Below are positions 7,241 to 16,895 of a stretch of DNA of 64,000 nt, in pieces. Positions within the stretch are counted from its first letter, which is position 1. The number at the start of each line of letters is the position of its first letter. The stretch covers positions 682,001 to 746,000 of the forward strand of contig NZ_CP090959.1 in assembly GCF_024138675.1 (NCBI RefSeq), written 5' to 3'. The position numbers and the translations under genes are program-made. A model generated the notes under the pieces. That model did no database searches. It was not told the origin of the DNA and saw only the letters and a program-made list of their open reading frames with translations. This stretch comes from Simiduia sp. 21SJ11W-1. Its GTDB lineage: Bacteria > Pseudomonadota > Gammaproteobacteria > Pseudomonadales > Cellvibrionaceae.

Positions 7241-8095
7241 ATGCCCGTTTTGTTTAGCCCGGCCGTTGGCGTTGCCCGCCTTAAAACCTGTATGGCAAAG
7301 TGCCTATCAACCCTTAAGTTATCACCTTGGTGGCTACTCGCCTGTGTAGTGCCCATCGAGGCTCAAGCACTTGGCAAAACCGGGCATCGGGTGGTGGCAG
7401 AACTTGCGGAAAATCATTTAACCGCAGAGGCCAAAGCCGCCGTGCACGCCATCACTGGTGGCAAACCTTTGGCAAGTATCGCCAACTGGCCCGATTTTAT
7501 CCGCTCAGACCCAGCCTGGGATCACGCAGCCCCCTGGCACTATGTTTCAGTAGAAGATGATGAAACCGTCACAAGTTATAAACCCAGTAAGAAAGGCGAT
7601 ATTCTGCAAGCCCTCGCACGCTTTGAGCAGGTGTTGCGCAACCCAAATGCCGGCGCCAAAGCCCACTGGGAAGCGCTCGCATTTTACACGCACCTTGTGG
7701 GCGATATTCATCAGCCACTGCACGTGGGGCGCGCAGCTGACTGGGGTGGCAACAAAATTGAACTCACCTGGCTTGGCGAGCCCAGCAACTTGCACGCCGT
7801 GTGGGATAGCGGGTTGATTGACCACGAGCAATTAAGCTACACCGAATATGTGGCGTTTTTGTCGTTCCTTAGCGCACCCACCATTGCCGAGTGGCAGGGC
7901 GCAAGCTACCTGGATTGGGCGCGGGAATCGAAGGCGCTGAGGCCTGGCGTGTATCAATTCGGCAAACAGGAAGGCCGCAATCTGGCGTTGGGTTGGGAAT
8001 ACAATTTCCACCACAAACCCACCATAAACGAACGCATGCAGCAAGCAGGCATTCGCCTGGCGGGTAAACTGAATGACATTTTTGCAAAGCAATAG
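7241..8095 (+). CDS. S1/P1-type zinc-dependent nuclease, exported
   Basis: This is a single-strand-specific S1/P1-family nuclease of 284 residues, or 267 if translation starts at ATG 7292. The signal peptide ends 'PIEAQA', giving a mature protein that begins LGKTGHRVVAELAE. Zinc ligands are visible: H49, D85, H100, the 'HLVGDIHQPLH' motif (H151, D155, H161) and 'NLHAVWDS' (H185, D189). The classical N-terminal Trp, which binds zinc through its backbone in P1, is Leu here. Members degrade extracellular or periplasmic DNA and RNA and 3'-nucleotides. Neither start has a good ribosome-binding site. Confidence 0.85.
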   Translation: MPVLFSPAVGVARLKTCMAKCLSTLKLSPWWLLACVVPIEAQALGKTGHRVVAELAENHLTAEAKAAVHAITGGKPLASIANWPDFIRSDPAWDHAAPWHYVSVEDDETVTSYKPSKKGDILQALARFEQVLRNPNAGAKAHWEALAFYTHLVGDIHQPLHVGRAADWGGNKIELTWLGEPSNLHAVWDSGLIDHEQLSYTEYVAFLSFLSAPTIAEWQGASYLDWARESKALRPGVYQFGKQEGRNLALGWEYNFHHKPTINERMQQAGIRLAGKLNDIFAKQ

Positions 8096-8212
8096 CGGGC
8101 GAGGGGCGTGCACCGCCTTGAGCAGGTGCGAATACACAGAGTGCGAAAAGTCAGATTGGTAAATTTGCGCAATGCTGGGAGCCATGCCTCAGCGTGTAGC
8201 CCTTAAATGTGA

Positions 8213-8251
8213 CCCATAAAAAAGCCAGCGTGAAGCTGGCTTTTTTATGGG
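8213..8251. terminator. Bidirectional terminator between convergent nuclease and M28 peptidase genes
   Basis: AAAAAAGCCAGC and its complement GCTGGCTTTTTT flank a short loop, with the outer bases CCCAT and ATGGG also pairing. A-tract and T-tract are on opposite sides, so it can serve both genes. Confidence 0.9.
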
Positions 8252-8261
8252 TTCAGGGTAA

Positions 8262-9629
8262 TTACTTTTCCTGCAGCTGATATTCGTTGGCAAATAAATG
8301 CAGCATCACAGTCCAGGCCGCCAGGTTTTGGTTGAAATGCTCGGGGTTAATTTTGTCGAGCGTATCATCGGCGGTGTGGTGGTAATCGAAGTAGTCTGTG
8401 CCGTCTTGTTTCAGTTGAAATAAGGGCACGCCTTTGTCGGCCATGGGGATTATGTCTGGCCCGCCGCTGGTGGCATCGTTACCCAGGTATTTAATGCCCA
8501 GTGGTTTTAAAAGCGCTTGAGCTCGCGCAATAAATTCATCTGAGGGGTTGGCGAGGCGGGTTTTAAAGGCCCAGATGGGGCCTGCGCCAAAATCAGATTC
8601 AGAGGCCACTATGTGGCGGCTCAGCTCATCGGCGTGGGCTTTGGCATAGGCCTTGGCACCAATTAACCCTTGCTCTTCGTTTGAAAACGCAATCACACGA
8701 ATGGTGCGCTGGGGGCGCTGGCGGTGCTTGATGAACTGGTAGGCGGCGCCGGCGGTAATGGCAACACCGGCACCGTCATCAAGCGCGCCCGTGCCTAAAT
8801 CCCAGCTGTCTAGGTGGCCCCCAATGGCGATAATTTCTTCTGGCCGGCCTTTGCCGGTGATTTCTGCAATCACATTGTGCGAAGTGTATTCACCGGTCCA
8901 GCCTACGTTGATATCAAGGCTCACCTCCACTTTGCCTTTCGCCAGCAGGCGCTCGAGCTGATCGGCATCGGGGTTGCTTAGGGCGGCGGCCGGAATTTGT
9001 GGCTGGCCGGCGCTCATGCTCATCATGCCTGTGTGGGCAAAGCGGTGGCTGTCGGTGCCGATAGAGCGAATCAAGAGCGCCTTGGCGCCCTTGGCTTCAG
9101 CTTCCAGCGCGCCTTTGCCCCGCGCGATCACCGCTTCGCCGTAGCCTGCGCCTTCTTTGTGTTTGCGCATGCGGTTTTTGATAAACACAATTTTGTCTTT
9201 TACCTGCGCGCTCGGTGTTGCCAAGAGGGCTGCGTAGTCTTCAACCATCACAATTTCCCCGGTGAGCTCACCTTGGGTTCCCACCGAGCCGCCCAGGGCT
9301 GTGATGTGCAATGGCTGGGGGAACTTGCCAAGTACCCGGGCACGTTCGTGGTTGCGCTGCCACTGCGCGAAGGTGACAGGCTCAAGCCAGACTTTATCGA
9401 AGCCCATTTGCTCAAAGCGTGCTTTCGTCCAGGCTACGGCGCGGGCGTCGGCCTCTGTGCCGCCCATGCGCGGGCCTACCTCGGTGGTCAAATCGCGCAC
9501 AAATGAGTAACCTGCCTGATCTTCCAGCGCTTTGTCGCGCAGTATTTCAGCGTTATCTTGTGAGCGGGGTGTGGCGCATGCGGCCAGCGTGGCTGCCAGC
9601 AGGGTGGCAACGATTGTGCGTAGAGTCAT
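8262..9629 (-). CDS. M28-family zinc metallopeptidase, lipoprotein
   Basis: This 455-residue exported peptidase resembles carboxypeptidase Q-like and aminopeptidase M28 enzymes. The start is the ATG complementary to 9627-9629, preceded by GGAGG; the frame runs upstream to 9902 but would cross the divergent promoter region. The signal peptide ends in the lipobox LAAC (Cys18). A protease-associated-type insert precedes the catalytic core. Dinuclear zinc ligands are seen in order: 'GGHLDSWD' (H and D), 'DDGAG', 'SNEEQG' (catalytic Glu and ligand), 'SESDFG' and 'YHHTADD'. It probably trims peptides in the periplasm or at the cell surface. It is divergent from the PepSY gene. Confidence 0.88.
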   Translation of the reverse strand: MTLRTIVATLLAATLAACATPRSQDNAEILRDKALEDQAGYSFVRDLTTEVGPRMGGTEADARAVAWTKARFEQMGFDKVWLEPVTFAQWQRNHERARVLGKFPQPLHITALGGSVGTQGELTGEIVMVEDYAALLATPSAQVKDKIVFIKNRMRKHKEGAGYGEAVIARGKGALEAEAKGAKALLIRSIGTDSHRFAHTGMMSMSAGQPQIPAAALSNPDADQLERLLAKGKVEVSLDINVGWTGEYTSHNVIAEITGKGRPEEIIAIGGHLDSWDLGTGALDDGAGVAITAGAAYQFIKHRQRPQRTIRVIAFSNEEQGLIGAKAYAKAHADELSRHIVASESDFGAGPIWAFKTRLANPSDEFIARAQALLKPLGIKYLGNDATSGGPDIIPMADKGVPLFQLKQDGTDYFDYHHTADDTLDKINPEHFNQNLAAWTVMLHLFANEYQLQEK

Positions 9630-9795
9630 GGGGGCCTCCATTAAATGAAGGCGGCAGTTTAGGGGCTTGCCCACCGATTGCAAACCAGAGCCGCGTGCCG
9701 CTAGGCTAGTGCGGGCGGCTTGTATGGCAGCTTTGGCAAAGTGTGTGCACATCCACACAATAATTAGCCAATAAAAATAACAAAGAGACGCGTAG

Positions 9796-10527
9796 ATGGC
9801 GGTGAAATTGCGAAAAACCGTTTGGAGCCTGCATAAAATATTGTCGTATTTTGTGTTTCTGCAAATATTTTTCTGGGTGTTGGGCGGCATTTTCTTTGCC
9901 ACTGTGCCCTTTAAAGCGCTGGTGAAAGGCGGCGACTATGTAACGCCCCCCGCCAGTGCCAGCCTGCCCGCCAACTGGGTTATGCCCGCGGTTGCAGGCG
10001 TGCAGCAGGTTCAAGCGGTAAATACGGCCCAGGGCACACTGGTGCACATTGTGGCTGAAAGCGGCGAGCAGTGGTTTACCCCTGAAGGCCTGAGCGCATC
10101 AAAAGCCAATGCCAAAGAAATTGCCACCTTTGCCCAAGGTTTGTACCAAGGGCCTGCAAGCGAACCTTCTGTGACCTGGCAGGCAGAGCCCCAGCGCCGG
10201 ATGCTCGGGCTTGTTGACGAAACCGCGGGCCGTGCGGGCTTGTGGGTGGCGGCTTTTGAGGGTGCGCGGCTGTATTTTGGCCCCCGGGGTGACTACCAAC
10301 TGGTGCGCTCGGATTACTGGGTGTGGTACGACGCCCTCTGGCGGTTGCACATAATGGATTATGGCGAGGGGGACGATTTTAATAATACCTTGCTGCGCGT
10401 GTTTGCCTGGCTTGCCTTTGCCTTCGTGCTCACCGGGCTTGTGCTCAGCTATTACGCCTTTACGCGCACAATACAACGCGGGTTTAATGCGCCCGCTAAA
10501 CGATTACACAATCAAAATGAGATGTAA
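9796..10527 (+). CDS. PepSY-domain-like inner-membrane protein
   Basis: The 243-residue protein has an N-terminal membrane helix (about residues 14-40), a periplasmic domain and a C-terminal membrane helix (about 197-220), the layout of PepSY-associated membrane proteins. The 'VWYDALWRLHIMDYGEGDDFNN' region (core WRLHIMDY) resembles the conserved motif of PepSY_TM proteins. These are often linked to metal or cofactor uptake and reductase systems, but the role here is unknown. It lies 5 bases upstream of cobO on the same strand and is likely co-transcribed, hinting at a link with cobalamin handling. Confidence 0.7.
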   Translation: MAVKLRKTVWSLHKILSYFVFLQIFFWVLGGIFFATVPFKALVKGGDYVTPPASASLPANWVMPAVAGVQQVQAVNTAQGTLVHIVAESGEQWFTPEGLSASKANAKEIATFAQGLYQGPASEPSVTWQAEPQRRMLGLVDETAGRAGLWVAAFEGARLYFGPRGDYQLVRSDYWVWYDALWRLHIMDYGEGDDFNNTLLRVFAWLAFAFVLTGLVLSYYAFTRTIQRGFNAPAKRLHNQNEM

Positions 10528-10532
10528 CCCCC

Positions 10533-11150
10533 ATGAGCGATGACGAAAAGAATCAAGCCAAAGCCGCCCGCCACAAGGAGCGCATGGCGCAACGTAAAGC
10601 CCTGGTAGATGCGGCCGTAGCGCGCGCCACTGAAGAGCGCGGTGTAGTGATTGTGCTCACCGGCGACGGCAAGGGCAAAAGTTCATCGGCCTTTGGCACG
10701 GCGCTGCGGGCCGCCGGCCACGGTTTTAAGGTGGGCATTGCGCAGTTTATCAAGGGCACCTGGGAGTGCGGCGAGCGCAATATTCTGGCCAAGCTGCCCA
10801 ATGTGGAATTTCACGTAATGGGCACAGGCTTTACCTGGGAGACACAAGATGCCGAGCAAGATAAAGCCGCCGCACAAGCCTGTTGGGCAGAGTGCAAACA
10901 CCTGCTGGCAGATGAAAGCGTGCGGTTGGTGGTGTTTGATGAACTCACCTACATGCTCAACTACAAATACCTGGATAAAGACGAGGTGCTAGCCACCATC
11001 AAGGCGCGCCCGAAAGATCAAAGCGTGATCATCACCGGCCGCGGTGCGAAAAAATATTTAGAAGAGCTTGCCGATACATTCAGTGAAGTGAAATCTGTAA
11101 AACATGCCTTCCACGCGGGCGTTGCCGCGCAGAAGGGCATTGAATGGTAG
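10533..11150 (+). CDS. cobO: Corrinoid adenosyltransferase (CobO/BtuR)
   Basis: This enzyme transfers the adenosyl group from ATP to reduced cobalt in corrinoids, making adenosylcobalamin or its precursors. The 205-residue length and the P-loop 'TGDGKGKSS' (about residues 43-51) are typical of the CobA/CobO/BtuR family, as are 'FIKGTW', the 'VFDELTY' Walker-B-like strand and the 'VIITGRGA' strand near the end. The charged N-terminus is a usual extension. It follows the PepSY gene by 5 bases. With cobQ and the receptor fragment it suggests corrinoid uptake and salvage. Confidence 0.93.
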   Translation: MSDDEKNQAKAARHKERMAQRKALVDAAVARATEERGVVIVLTGDGKGKSSSAFGTALRAAGHGFKVGIAQFIKGTWECGERNILAKLPNVEFHVMGTGFTWETQDAEQDKAAAQACWAECKHLLADESVRLVVFDELTYMLNYKYLDKDEVLATIKARPKDQSVIITGRGAKKYLEELADTFSEVKSVKHAFHAGVAAQKGIEW

Positions 11151-11152
11151 GG

Positions 11153-12358
11153 TTAACGGCACTTGGCAGAGCGATATTTCCTGTCCAACGTACCCAGATC
11201 ACAGCGCCATTGCAGGCGCTCGGATTCATCAAGATAGGGTTGAAACACTATTGTTTCGCCCTGGAGTTGTGGTGCGCCTTGAAGGCGGAGAACAAATCCT
11301 TCGTCGGTGATTTCCACTCCGCTTACGATGTCGTTACCTAGATTGTTAGGAAGGTCAATCGCCGACAGTTCGGCGGGCAATGCCTGGTGCTGGTTGATAT
11401 AATTACTGGCGTTTTGCGTTATCTGTTGGCCAAGGTTTTCGGCTTGGTAGGTTTGGGCTCGGATTGTGTAATCCTGATAGGCCGGAATAGCAACGGCAGC
11501 CAGAATACCGATAACTGCCACGACAATCATCATTGAGGCCAAGCCGCCACCAACCCCCAGCCTTGGTACCAGCAGTGCAACTGCGCCGGCAAAAACATTG
11601 CGTCGTGGAAATCGGCTATCAACACCTTTTGCGGCTTCAACAAGGTGCTGCATACGTTTTGACAACCACGGATAATCGTTGGTGTATTCGTGAAAAGACA
11701 TCCAAAAGCCCTGCGGCTTGGTGTTTTGCTGCATGTAGGCCTGGATATTGAGCTTGTTCCAGTGGTCTTGCCCGGTTGCTAGTACCGCCATGGCGAATGC
11801 GGCATCTTTCGGTTGATTACAGCAAGCCAGGCCGTGCAAGTCGCATGTGTATTCACGCGCGCGCGAGTAGGCAGCGCCCAGCAGGGGCAGCAGCCTTGCT
11901 GGCCAAATAAGTGTGGCCCAGTTTAAATGGCCGCGCTTTATGTGCCCTAGTTCGTGGCCTAAATAAAAATTCAGCCCATCTGGGTACTTCTTCAAAGCAT
12001 CCACTATGCCGCTGTATAGCACCACGTACTGTTGGCGCAGAAACCGTGTTGCCAATGCGTTGAGCATGCCATCGGAGTTAAGAATGTAAAGTTCGGGGGC
12101 TTCCTTGATTTCAAGTTTTTCACAGCAGTGTTGATACTGTGCGTAGAGCTCCGGAAATTGCTGCGCATTCACCAATACCCCATTGCCGCGAATGTGGGCG
12201 ATAAAGCCCGACTGGGCAAAAAGGTAGAATAGAAAGCCCAGTAGTAGGTAAAGAAATACAGTACCCAGAGTGCCTACTACAAGGAGTGCCCAGAATAGCA
12301 GCGATAGCACCAGAATTATCTTGTGCAGAGGTTGTTCGTGCTTATAGATCAATTTCAT
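11153..12358 (-). CDS. M48-family membrane metallopeptidase fused to a type IV pilin-like module
   Basis: This 401-residue protein joins two modules. Residues about 13-55 form membrane helices, followed by an M48 peptidase domain with the zinc motif HELGH (135-139) and a likely third ligand E169 in 'RAREYTCD'. Residues about 273-300 match the N-terminal helix of type IVa pilins ('MIVVAVIGILAAVAIPAYQD'). The C-terminal part ends with a Cys pair (C386 and C400) spaced like a pilin D-region disulfide loop. The prepilin peptidase signature is degraded: the position before MIVV reads GGLASM rather than FTLIEL, so the helix is probably a membrane anchor rather than a processed pilin. The gene is convergent with cobO, 2 bases apart. 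Function is unknown. Confidence 0.82.
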   Translation of the reverse strand: MKLIYKHEQPLHKIILVLSLLFWALLVVGTLGTVFLYLLLGFLFYLFAQSGFIAHIRGNGVLVNAQQFPELYAQYQHCCEKLEIKEAPELYILNSDGMLNALATRFLRQQYVVLYSGIVDALKKYPDGLNFYLGHELGHIKRGHLNWATLIWPARLLPLLGAAYSRAREYTCDLHGLACCNQPKDAAFAMAVLATGQDHWNKLNIQAYMQQNTKPQGFWMSFHEYTNDYPWLSKRMQHLVEAAKGVDSRFPRRNVFAGAVALLVPRLGVGGGLASMMIVVAVIGILAAVAIPAYQDYTIRAQTYQAENLGQQITQNASNYINQHQALPAELSAIDLPNNLGNDIVSGVEITDEGFVLRLQGAPQLQGETIVFQPYLDESERLQWRCDLGTLDRKYRSAKCR

Positions 12359-12587
12359 AGTGTGACTTTGTATGTTATTGGTATTTAAATGAGATTTTTA
12401 GCGGCCCTGAGCCCGCTGGCGTAAGATTATGATTATTTGCAGTTCCTAAAACCAGCTAAAAGCTGCGATTAACCGCCGTTAATATGCGTCAGTGCGACTT
12501 GCGCCGGTAGGGTTGTTTTGGCAAAGATGCTACATTTGGTATGCGCTGCGATCCGGCGCCACAATAAATCACAAATGGAGTTTGCCC

Positions 12588-15326
12588 ATGTTCAAAAAAC
12601 CGTTGGCCGCTGCCTGCCTGATGTTTGCCGCTGGCGCCTATGCCGGCCCGCTGACTGATTCTGTTCAAATCCCCTATGAAACCTTCACCCTGGATAACGG
12701 CCTGCGCGTGGTGGTGCACACCGATCGCAAGGCGCCGGTGGTGGCGGTAAACGTGTGGTATCACGTGGGTTCCAAAGATGAGAAACCCGGCAAAACCGGC
12801 TTTGCCCACCTGTTTGAACACCTGATGTTTAACGGCAGCGAAAACGCCCCGGGCGAATTTTTTGAACCCTTTGAAAAGGCCGGTGCCACGGGCATGAATG
12901 GCACCACCTGGCTTGATCGCACCAACTACTTTGAAACCGTGCCCACGCCCGCGTTGGATATGGCGCTGTGGATGGAGTCCGATCGCATGGGCCACATGCT
13001 CGGCGCCATCGACCAGGCCAAGCTCGACGAGCAGCGCGGCGTGGTGCAAAACGAGAAGCGCCAAAGCGAAAACCAGCCCTACGGTAAATCCTGGGGCATT
13101 TTACAGAAATCGGCTTTCCCTGCAGGGCACCCCTATTCCTGGAGCACCATTGGCTCTATGGAAGATTTGAACGCCGCTTCGCTTGAGGATGTGAAGGCCT
13201 GGTTTCACGAATACTATGGCGCCACCAACGCCGTGGTGGTGCTGGCGGGTGATATCGATGTAGCAACCGCCAAGGCCAAGATGAACAAATACTTCGGCTT
13301 CGTAGAGCCAGGTGAGCCCATTGATCGCCAGAAAAGCTGGGTGGCCAAACGCGATAGCCAAAAACGCGTAAAAACCCAAGACCGCGTACCGCAATCGCGC
13401 TTGTATAAATCCTGGAATACCGCAGAGCTTGCCAATAGCGACAGCGATGTGATGCAAATTGTGGCCGAGCTGCTGGCCGGCGGCAAAAACTCGCGCCTGT
13501 ACAAGCGCCTGGTGCATGAAGATCAAATTGCCACCAGCGTGAATGTGGCCTACTGGCCCTTTGAACTCTCAAGCCTGTTTACCATTATTGCCGATGCCAA
13601 GCCCGGCGTGGAATTGGCACAGGTAGAGCGCGCCATTGATGAAGAAATTGCCCGCTTCTTGAAAAAGGGGCCCGACAAAAAAGAACTGGAGCGCGTGCGC
13701 ACCAGCCTTTTTGCAAGCTTTGTGCGCGGTGCTGAAAAAGTGGGCGGCTGGGGTGGCAAGTCAGACATCCTGGCCTCTAACGCGGTGTACATGGGTGACC
13801 CGGGCGCTTTTAAAAAGAGCCTGCTAGTGATGGAAGAGGCCAGCACCAAAGACGTGCAACAAGTGGCCAAGCGCTGGTTGTCTGCCGGCGATTTGGTGTT
13901 GGAGGTTGAACCCTTCCCGAAACTTGCCGCCTCCGGCCAAGATGCCGATCGCTCTAAAATTCCCGATGCCGGTGAGGTGCCGCAGCTGAGCTTTCCCGCC
14001 ATTGAGCGCACAGAGCTCGCCAATGGCCTGAAGGTGGTATACGCGCGCCGCGATACCGTGCCTCAGGTGAACTTGTCGCTTATGTTTGATGCGGGATACG
14101 CGGCAGATTTCGGCAACAAACTGGGGCTCACCAAGCTTGCCTCGGGCGTGATGTTTGAAGGCACCAAAAAGCGCGATGCGCTGGAAATTGCCGAAGAGCT
14201 GGAAGGCCTGGGTGCTAACTGGAATGTCAGCAACAATGTGGATGTCACAACCTTTGGTGTGTCGGCGTTGAGCGTAAATCTGCGCGATACCTTAGATGTG
14301 TTTGCCGATGTAGTGCAAAACCCGGCCTTCCGCGAGCAGGATGTCGAGCGCAAACGCTCACTGGCATTGGCGGGTATTGGCCAGGAGAAATCCCAGCCGG
14401 TATCTATGGCGCTGCGCACCTTGCCGCCACTGTTGTACGGCAACCAACACGCCTACGGCATTCCGCTAACGGGCTCTGGCACTGAAGATTCCGTCAAGAG
14501 CATCAGCATTGACGACATGAAACAATTCCACAGCCAGTGGATTCGCCCAGACAACGCCACACTGGTGGCTGTAGGTGCCATGTCGCTTGCGGATTTAAAG
14601 CCGGAGCTTGAGCGCGCCTTTGGCAAATGGCAGGCACCTAAAGCCGATAAAGGCACAAAGAAAATCCAACCGGTAAGCGCACCGGCGAAGGCTCACGTTT
14701 ATCTCATTGATAAACCCGGCGCCGAGCAGTCGGTGATTCTGGCAGGCCAGCTGGTGGGGTCAGCCAAAGACAAAGGCAACCTGGCACTGGATATGGCCAA
14801 CACCATTTTGGGCGGCGCCTTTACTGCACGGTTGAACATGAACCTGCGTGAAGACAAACACTGGGCCTATGGCGCCTACACCTTCATGGTGGATGCCGTA
14901 GCGCAGCAGCCGCTGATGGCCTATGCCCCGGTGCAAACCGATAAAACCAAAGAGGCTGTGGCCGAAGTGGCGCGCGAGTTGAAGGAATACCTGGGTAAAA
15001 ACCCGGCCCAAAAAGACGAGCTGCACCGCTACCAGTTAAACGAAGTGGCCAAGCTGCCCGGCAGCTACGAAACCATGAACGCCGTCTTGGGCGCCATGAG
15101 CTCGCAGGTGCGTTTCGATCGCCCGGATGACTATGTGGTGACCTACGCCGATCGCGTTAAAGCGCTCACCGTAGACCAAGTGCGCCAGGCCGCCCAAACC
15201 AACATGACACCCGATAAGCTCACCTGGGTGATTGTGGGCGATTTAAACAAGATTGAGGCGGGTATCAAATCGCTCAACCTTGGCCCCATTAACGTGTTGG
15301 ATGCCGATGGTAAACAGGTGCGTTAA
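12588..15326 (+). CDS. M16-family zinc peptidase (two-domain, pitrilysin-like), exported
   Basis: The 912-residue protein starts at ATG 12588, preceded by ATGGAG (12575-12580). Residues 1-19 are a signal peptide ending AYA. The inverted zinc motif HxxEH appears as HLFEH (74-78) with the supporting 'LMFNGSE' context and a downstream glutamate ligand expected in 'NEKRQSEN'. A second, inactive M16 domain follows from about residue 480 ('FPAIERTELANGLKVVYARR'). Such proteins degrade peptides in the periplasm. The frame's upstream extension to 12492 has no ribosome-binding site. Confidence 0.92.
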   Translation: MFKKPLAAACLMFAAGAYAGPLTDSVQIPYETFTLDNGLRVVVHTDRKAPVVAVNVWYHVGSKDEKPGKTGFAHLFEHLMFNGSENAPGEFFEPFEKAGATGMNGTTWLDRTNYFETVPTPALDMALWMESDRMGHMLGAIDQAKLDEQRGVVQNEKRQSENQPYGKSWGILQKSAFPAGHPYSWSTIGSMEDLNAASLEDVKAWFHEYYGATNAVVVLAGDIDVATAKAKMNKYFGFVEPGEPIDRQKSWVAKRDSQKRVKTQDRVPQSRLYKSWNTAELANSDSDVMQIVAELLAGGKNSRLYKRLVHEDQIATSVNVAYWPFELSSLFTIIADAKPGVELAQVERAIDEEIARFLKKGPDKKELERVRTSLFASFVRGAEKVGGWGGKSDILASNAVYMGDPGAFKKSLLVMEEASTKDVQQVAKRWLSAGDLVLEVEPFPKLAASGQDADRSKIPDAGEVPQLSFPAIERTELANGLKVVYARRDTVPQVNLSLMFDAGYAADFGNKLGLTKLASGVMFEGTKKRDALEIAEELEGLGANWNVSNNVDVTTFGVSALSVNLRDTLDVFADVVQNPAFREQDVERKRSLALAGIGQEKSQPVSMALRTLPPLLYGNQHAYGIPLTGSGTEDSVKSISIDDMKQFHSQWIRPDNATLVAVGAMSLADLKPELERAFGKWQAPKADKGTKKIQPVSAPAKAHVYLIDKPGAEQSVILAGQLVGSAKDKGNLALDMANTILGGAFTARLNMNLREDKHWAYGAYTFMVDAVAQQPLMAYAPVQTDKTKEAVAEVARELKEYLGKNPAQKDELHRYQLNEVAKLPGSYETMNAVLGAMSSQVRFDRPDDYVVTYADRVKALTVDQVRQAAQTNMTPDKLTWVIVGDLNKIEAGIKSLNLGPINVLDADGKQVR

Positions 15327-15347
15327 TACCTGAGTGCCCAAGTTTTT

Positions 15348-15373
15348 AAGCCGGCCCCGGGCCGGCTTTTTTG
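15348..15373 (+). terminator. Terminator after the M16 peptidase gene
   Basis: AAGCCGGCC and GGCCGGCTT form a GC-rich stem followed by TTTTTT, 21 bases after the stop codon. Confidence 0.88.
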
Positions 15374-15443
15374 TGCCCGGTAATTTTTTTGCAAGCCGCG
15401 CGCACACGCAACGTACAATGGGCGCCGAACTTTGGGAGCGCTT

Positions 15444-16895
15444 ATGGCGAAGACATTAATGGTGCAAGGCACCACCTCCGATGCGGGCAAAACCACCTTG
15501 GTGGCCGCACTCGGGCGCCTGCTGGCCCGTGAGGGGCGAAAGGTGGCGCCCTTTAAGCCGCAAAACATGGCACTTAATTCTGCGGTAACCGAAGACGGCG
15601 GCGAGATTGGCCGTGGCCAGGCGGTGCAGGCGCAGGCCTGCGGCGTGGCGCCCCACACAGACATGAACCCCATATTGCTAAAGCCCGCCACTGATACGGG
15701 CGCGCAAGTTATTGTGCACGGGCGCGCGCTCTCGCAAATGGAGGCCGGCGCCTTTCACGACTACAAAAAAGTGGCCATGCAGGCGGTGCTCGAATCCTAC
15801 CGGCGGCTCGCATCGGCCTATGAATTTATTGTGGTTGAGGGCGCCGGCAGCCCCGCGGAAATTAACTTGCGCGAGGGCGATATTGCCAACATGGGTTTTG
15901 CCGAGGCCGTGGACTGCCCGGTGATCATCATTGCCGATATCGACAAGGGCGGCGTTTTTGCGCACTTGGTGGGCACCTTGGCGCTCTTGTCGGAATCTGA
16001 GCAGGCGCGGGTGCGGGGCTTTGTGATCAACCGTTTTCGCGGTGATATTTCGCTCTTGCAGCCGGGGCTTGATTGGCTGGAGCAACGCACAGGCCTGCCG
16101 GTGTTGGGGGTGATTCCCTATCTGGAGCAGCTGCACATTGCCGCCGAAGATGCGCTCACCAGCAGTGCAACAGGTAAAGAGGGCGCGCGTTTGCGGGTGA
16201 AAGTACCTGTGTGGCAACGGATCAGCAATCACACAGATTTCGACCCCTTGCGGCTGCACCCACAGGTAGATTTCGAATTTGTAGGCCCGGGTAGGGAGCT
16301 GGCGGGTGCCGACTTGATTGTGTTGCCCGGCACCAAAAACACCCGCGCCGATTTGGCCTTCATGCGCGCCCAAGGCTGGGATCAACAGCTGGTTCGCCAC
16401 TTGCGCTACGGCGGCAAGGTGCTGGGTATTTGTGGTGGCTTGCAGATGTTGGGGCGCGATATTCACGACCCAGAGGCCATTGAAGGCCCGGCGGGCAGCT
16501 CTGCGGGCTTGGGCCTGCTGCCCATCAGCACCACCATGGCGCCCGAGAAAACCCTCACCAATGTGTGCGGGCATTTGCACCTGCCGGGGCGCCCACCGGC
16601 GGTTATTACGGGCTATGAAATTCACGCAGGCCGCACCACTGGCCCCGCCCCCTCGCTTATTGCCCTCGGCCAATACAGCGATGGCTACCTGAGTGAAGAT
16701 GAGCAGATAGCGGGCACTTACTTACATGGGTTGTTTGATGCCCCCGAGGCCCTGAGCGCGTGGCTCCACTGGGCCGGCACAGGTGAGGTGGCAGCCTTCG
16801 ATCATGGGCTGCGCGTAGAGCAAGATCTAGACAGGCTTGCCGATGCGGTGGCAGCCCATCTGGATTGGGCGCGGGTAAAGGCCTGCTTTGGCTAG
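15444..16895 (+). CDS. cobQ: Adenosylcobyric acid (cobyric acid) synthase
   Basis: CobQ (CbiP) amidates four carboxylates of adenosylcobyrinic acid a,c-diamide using glutamine and ATP. The 483-residue protein starts at ATG 15444, with GGGAG 5 bases upstream; the earlier ATG at 15432 lacks this. The N-terminal DTB-synthase-like ATPase has P-loop 'GTTSDAGKT' (9-17) and '[12 protein letters not shown]'. The C-terminal class-I glutamine amidotransferase carries the nucleophile C330 in '[10 protein letters not shown]' and H428 in 'TYLHGLFD'. The gene stands apart from other cobalamin genes, about 4.3 kb downstream of cobO, which suggests salvage rather than a complete pathway here. Its 3' end overlaps the convergent LysR gene by 4 bases. 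Confidence 0.95.
   Translation: MAKTLMVQGTTSDAGKTTLVAALGRLLAREGRKVAPFKPQNMALNSAVTEDGGEIGRGQAVQAQACGVAPHTDMNPILLKPATDTGAQVIVHGRALSQMEAGAFHDYKKVAMQAVLESYRRLASAYEFIVVEGAGSPAEINLREGDIANMGFAEAVDCPVIIIADIDKGGVFAHLVGTLALLSESEQARVRGFVINRFRGDISLLQPGLDWLEQRTGLPVLGVIPYLEQLHIAAEDALTSSATGKEGARLRVKVPVWQRISNHTDFDPLRLHPQVDFEFVGPGRELAGADLIVLPGTKNTRADLAFMRAQGWDQQLVRHLRYGGKVLGICGGLQMLGRDIHDPEAIEGPAGSSAGLGLLPISTTMAPEKTLTNVCGHLHLPGRPPAVITGYEIHAGRTTGPAPSLIALGQYSDGYLSEDEQIAGTYLHGLFDAPEALSAWLHWAGTGEVAAFDHGLRVEQDLDRLADAVAAHLDWARVKACFG

Noticed and set aside
15678-16673. 331-residue minus-strand frame inside cobQ
   Set aside because: cobQ motifs are intact on the plus strand; the antisense frame has no recognisable domain.
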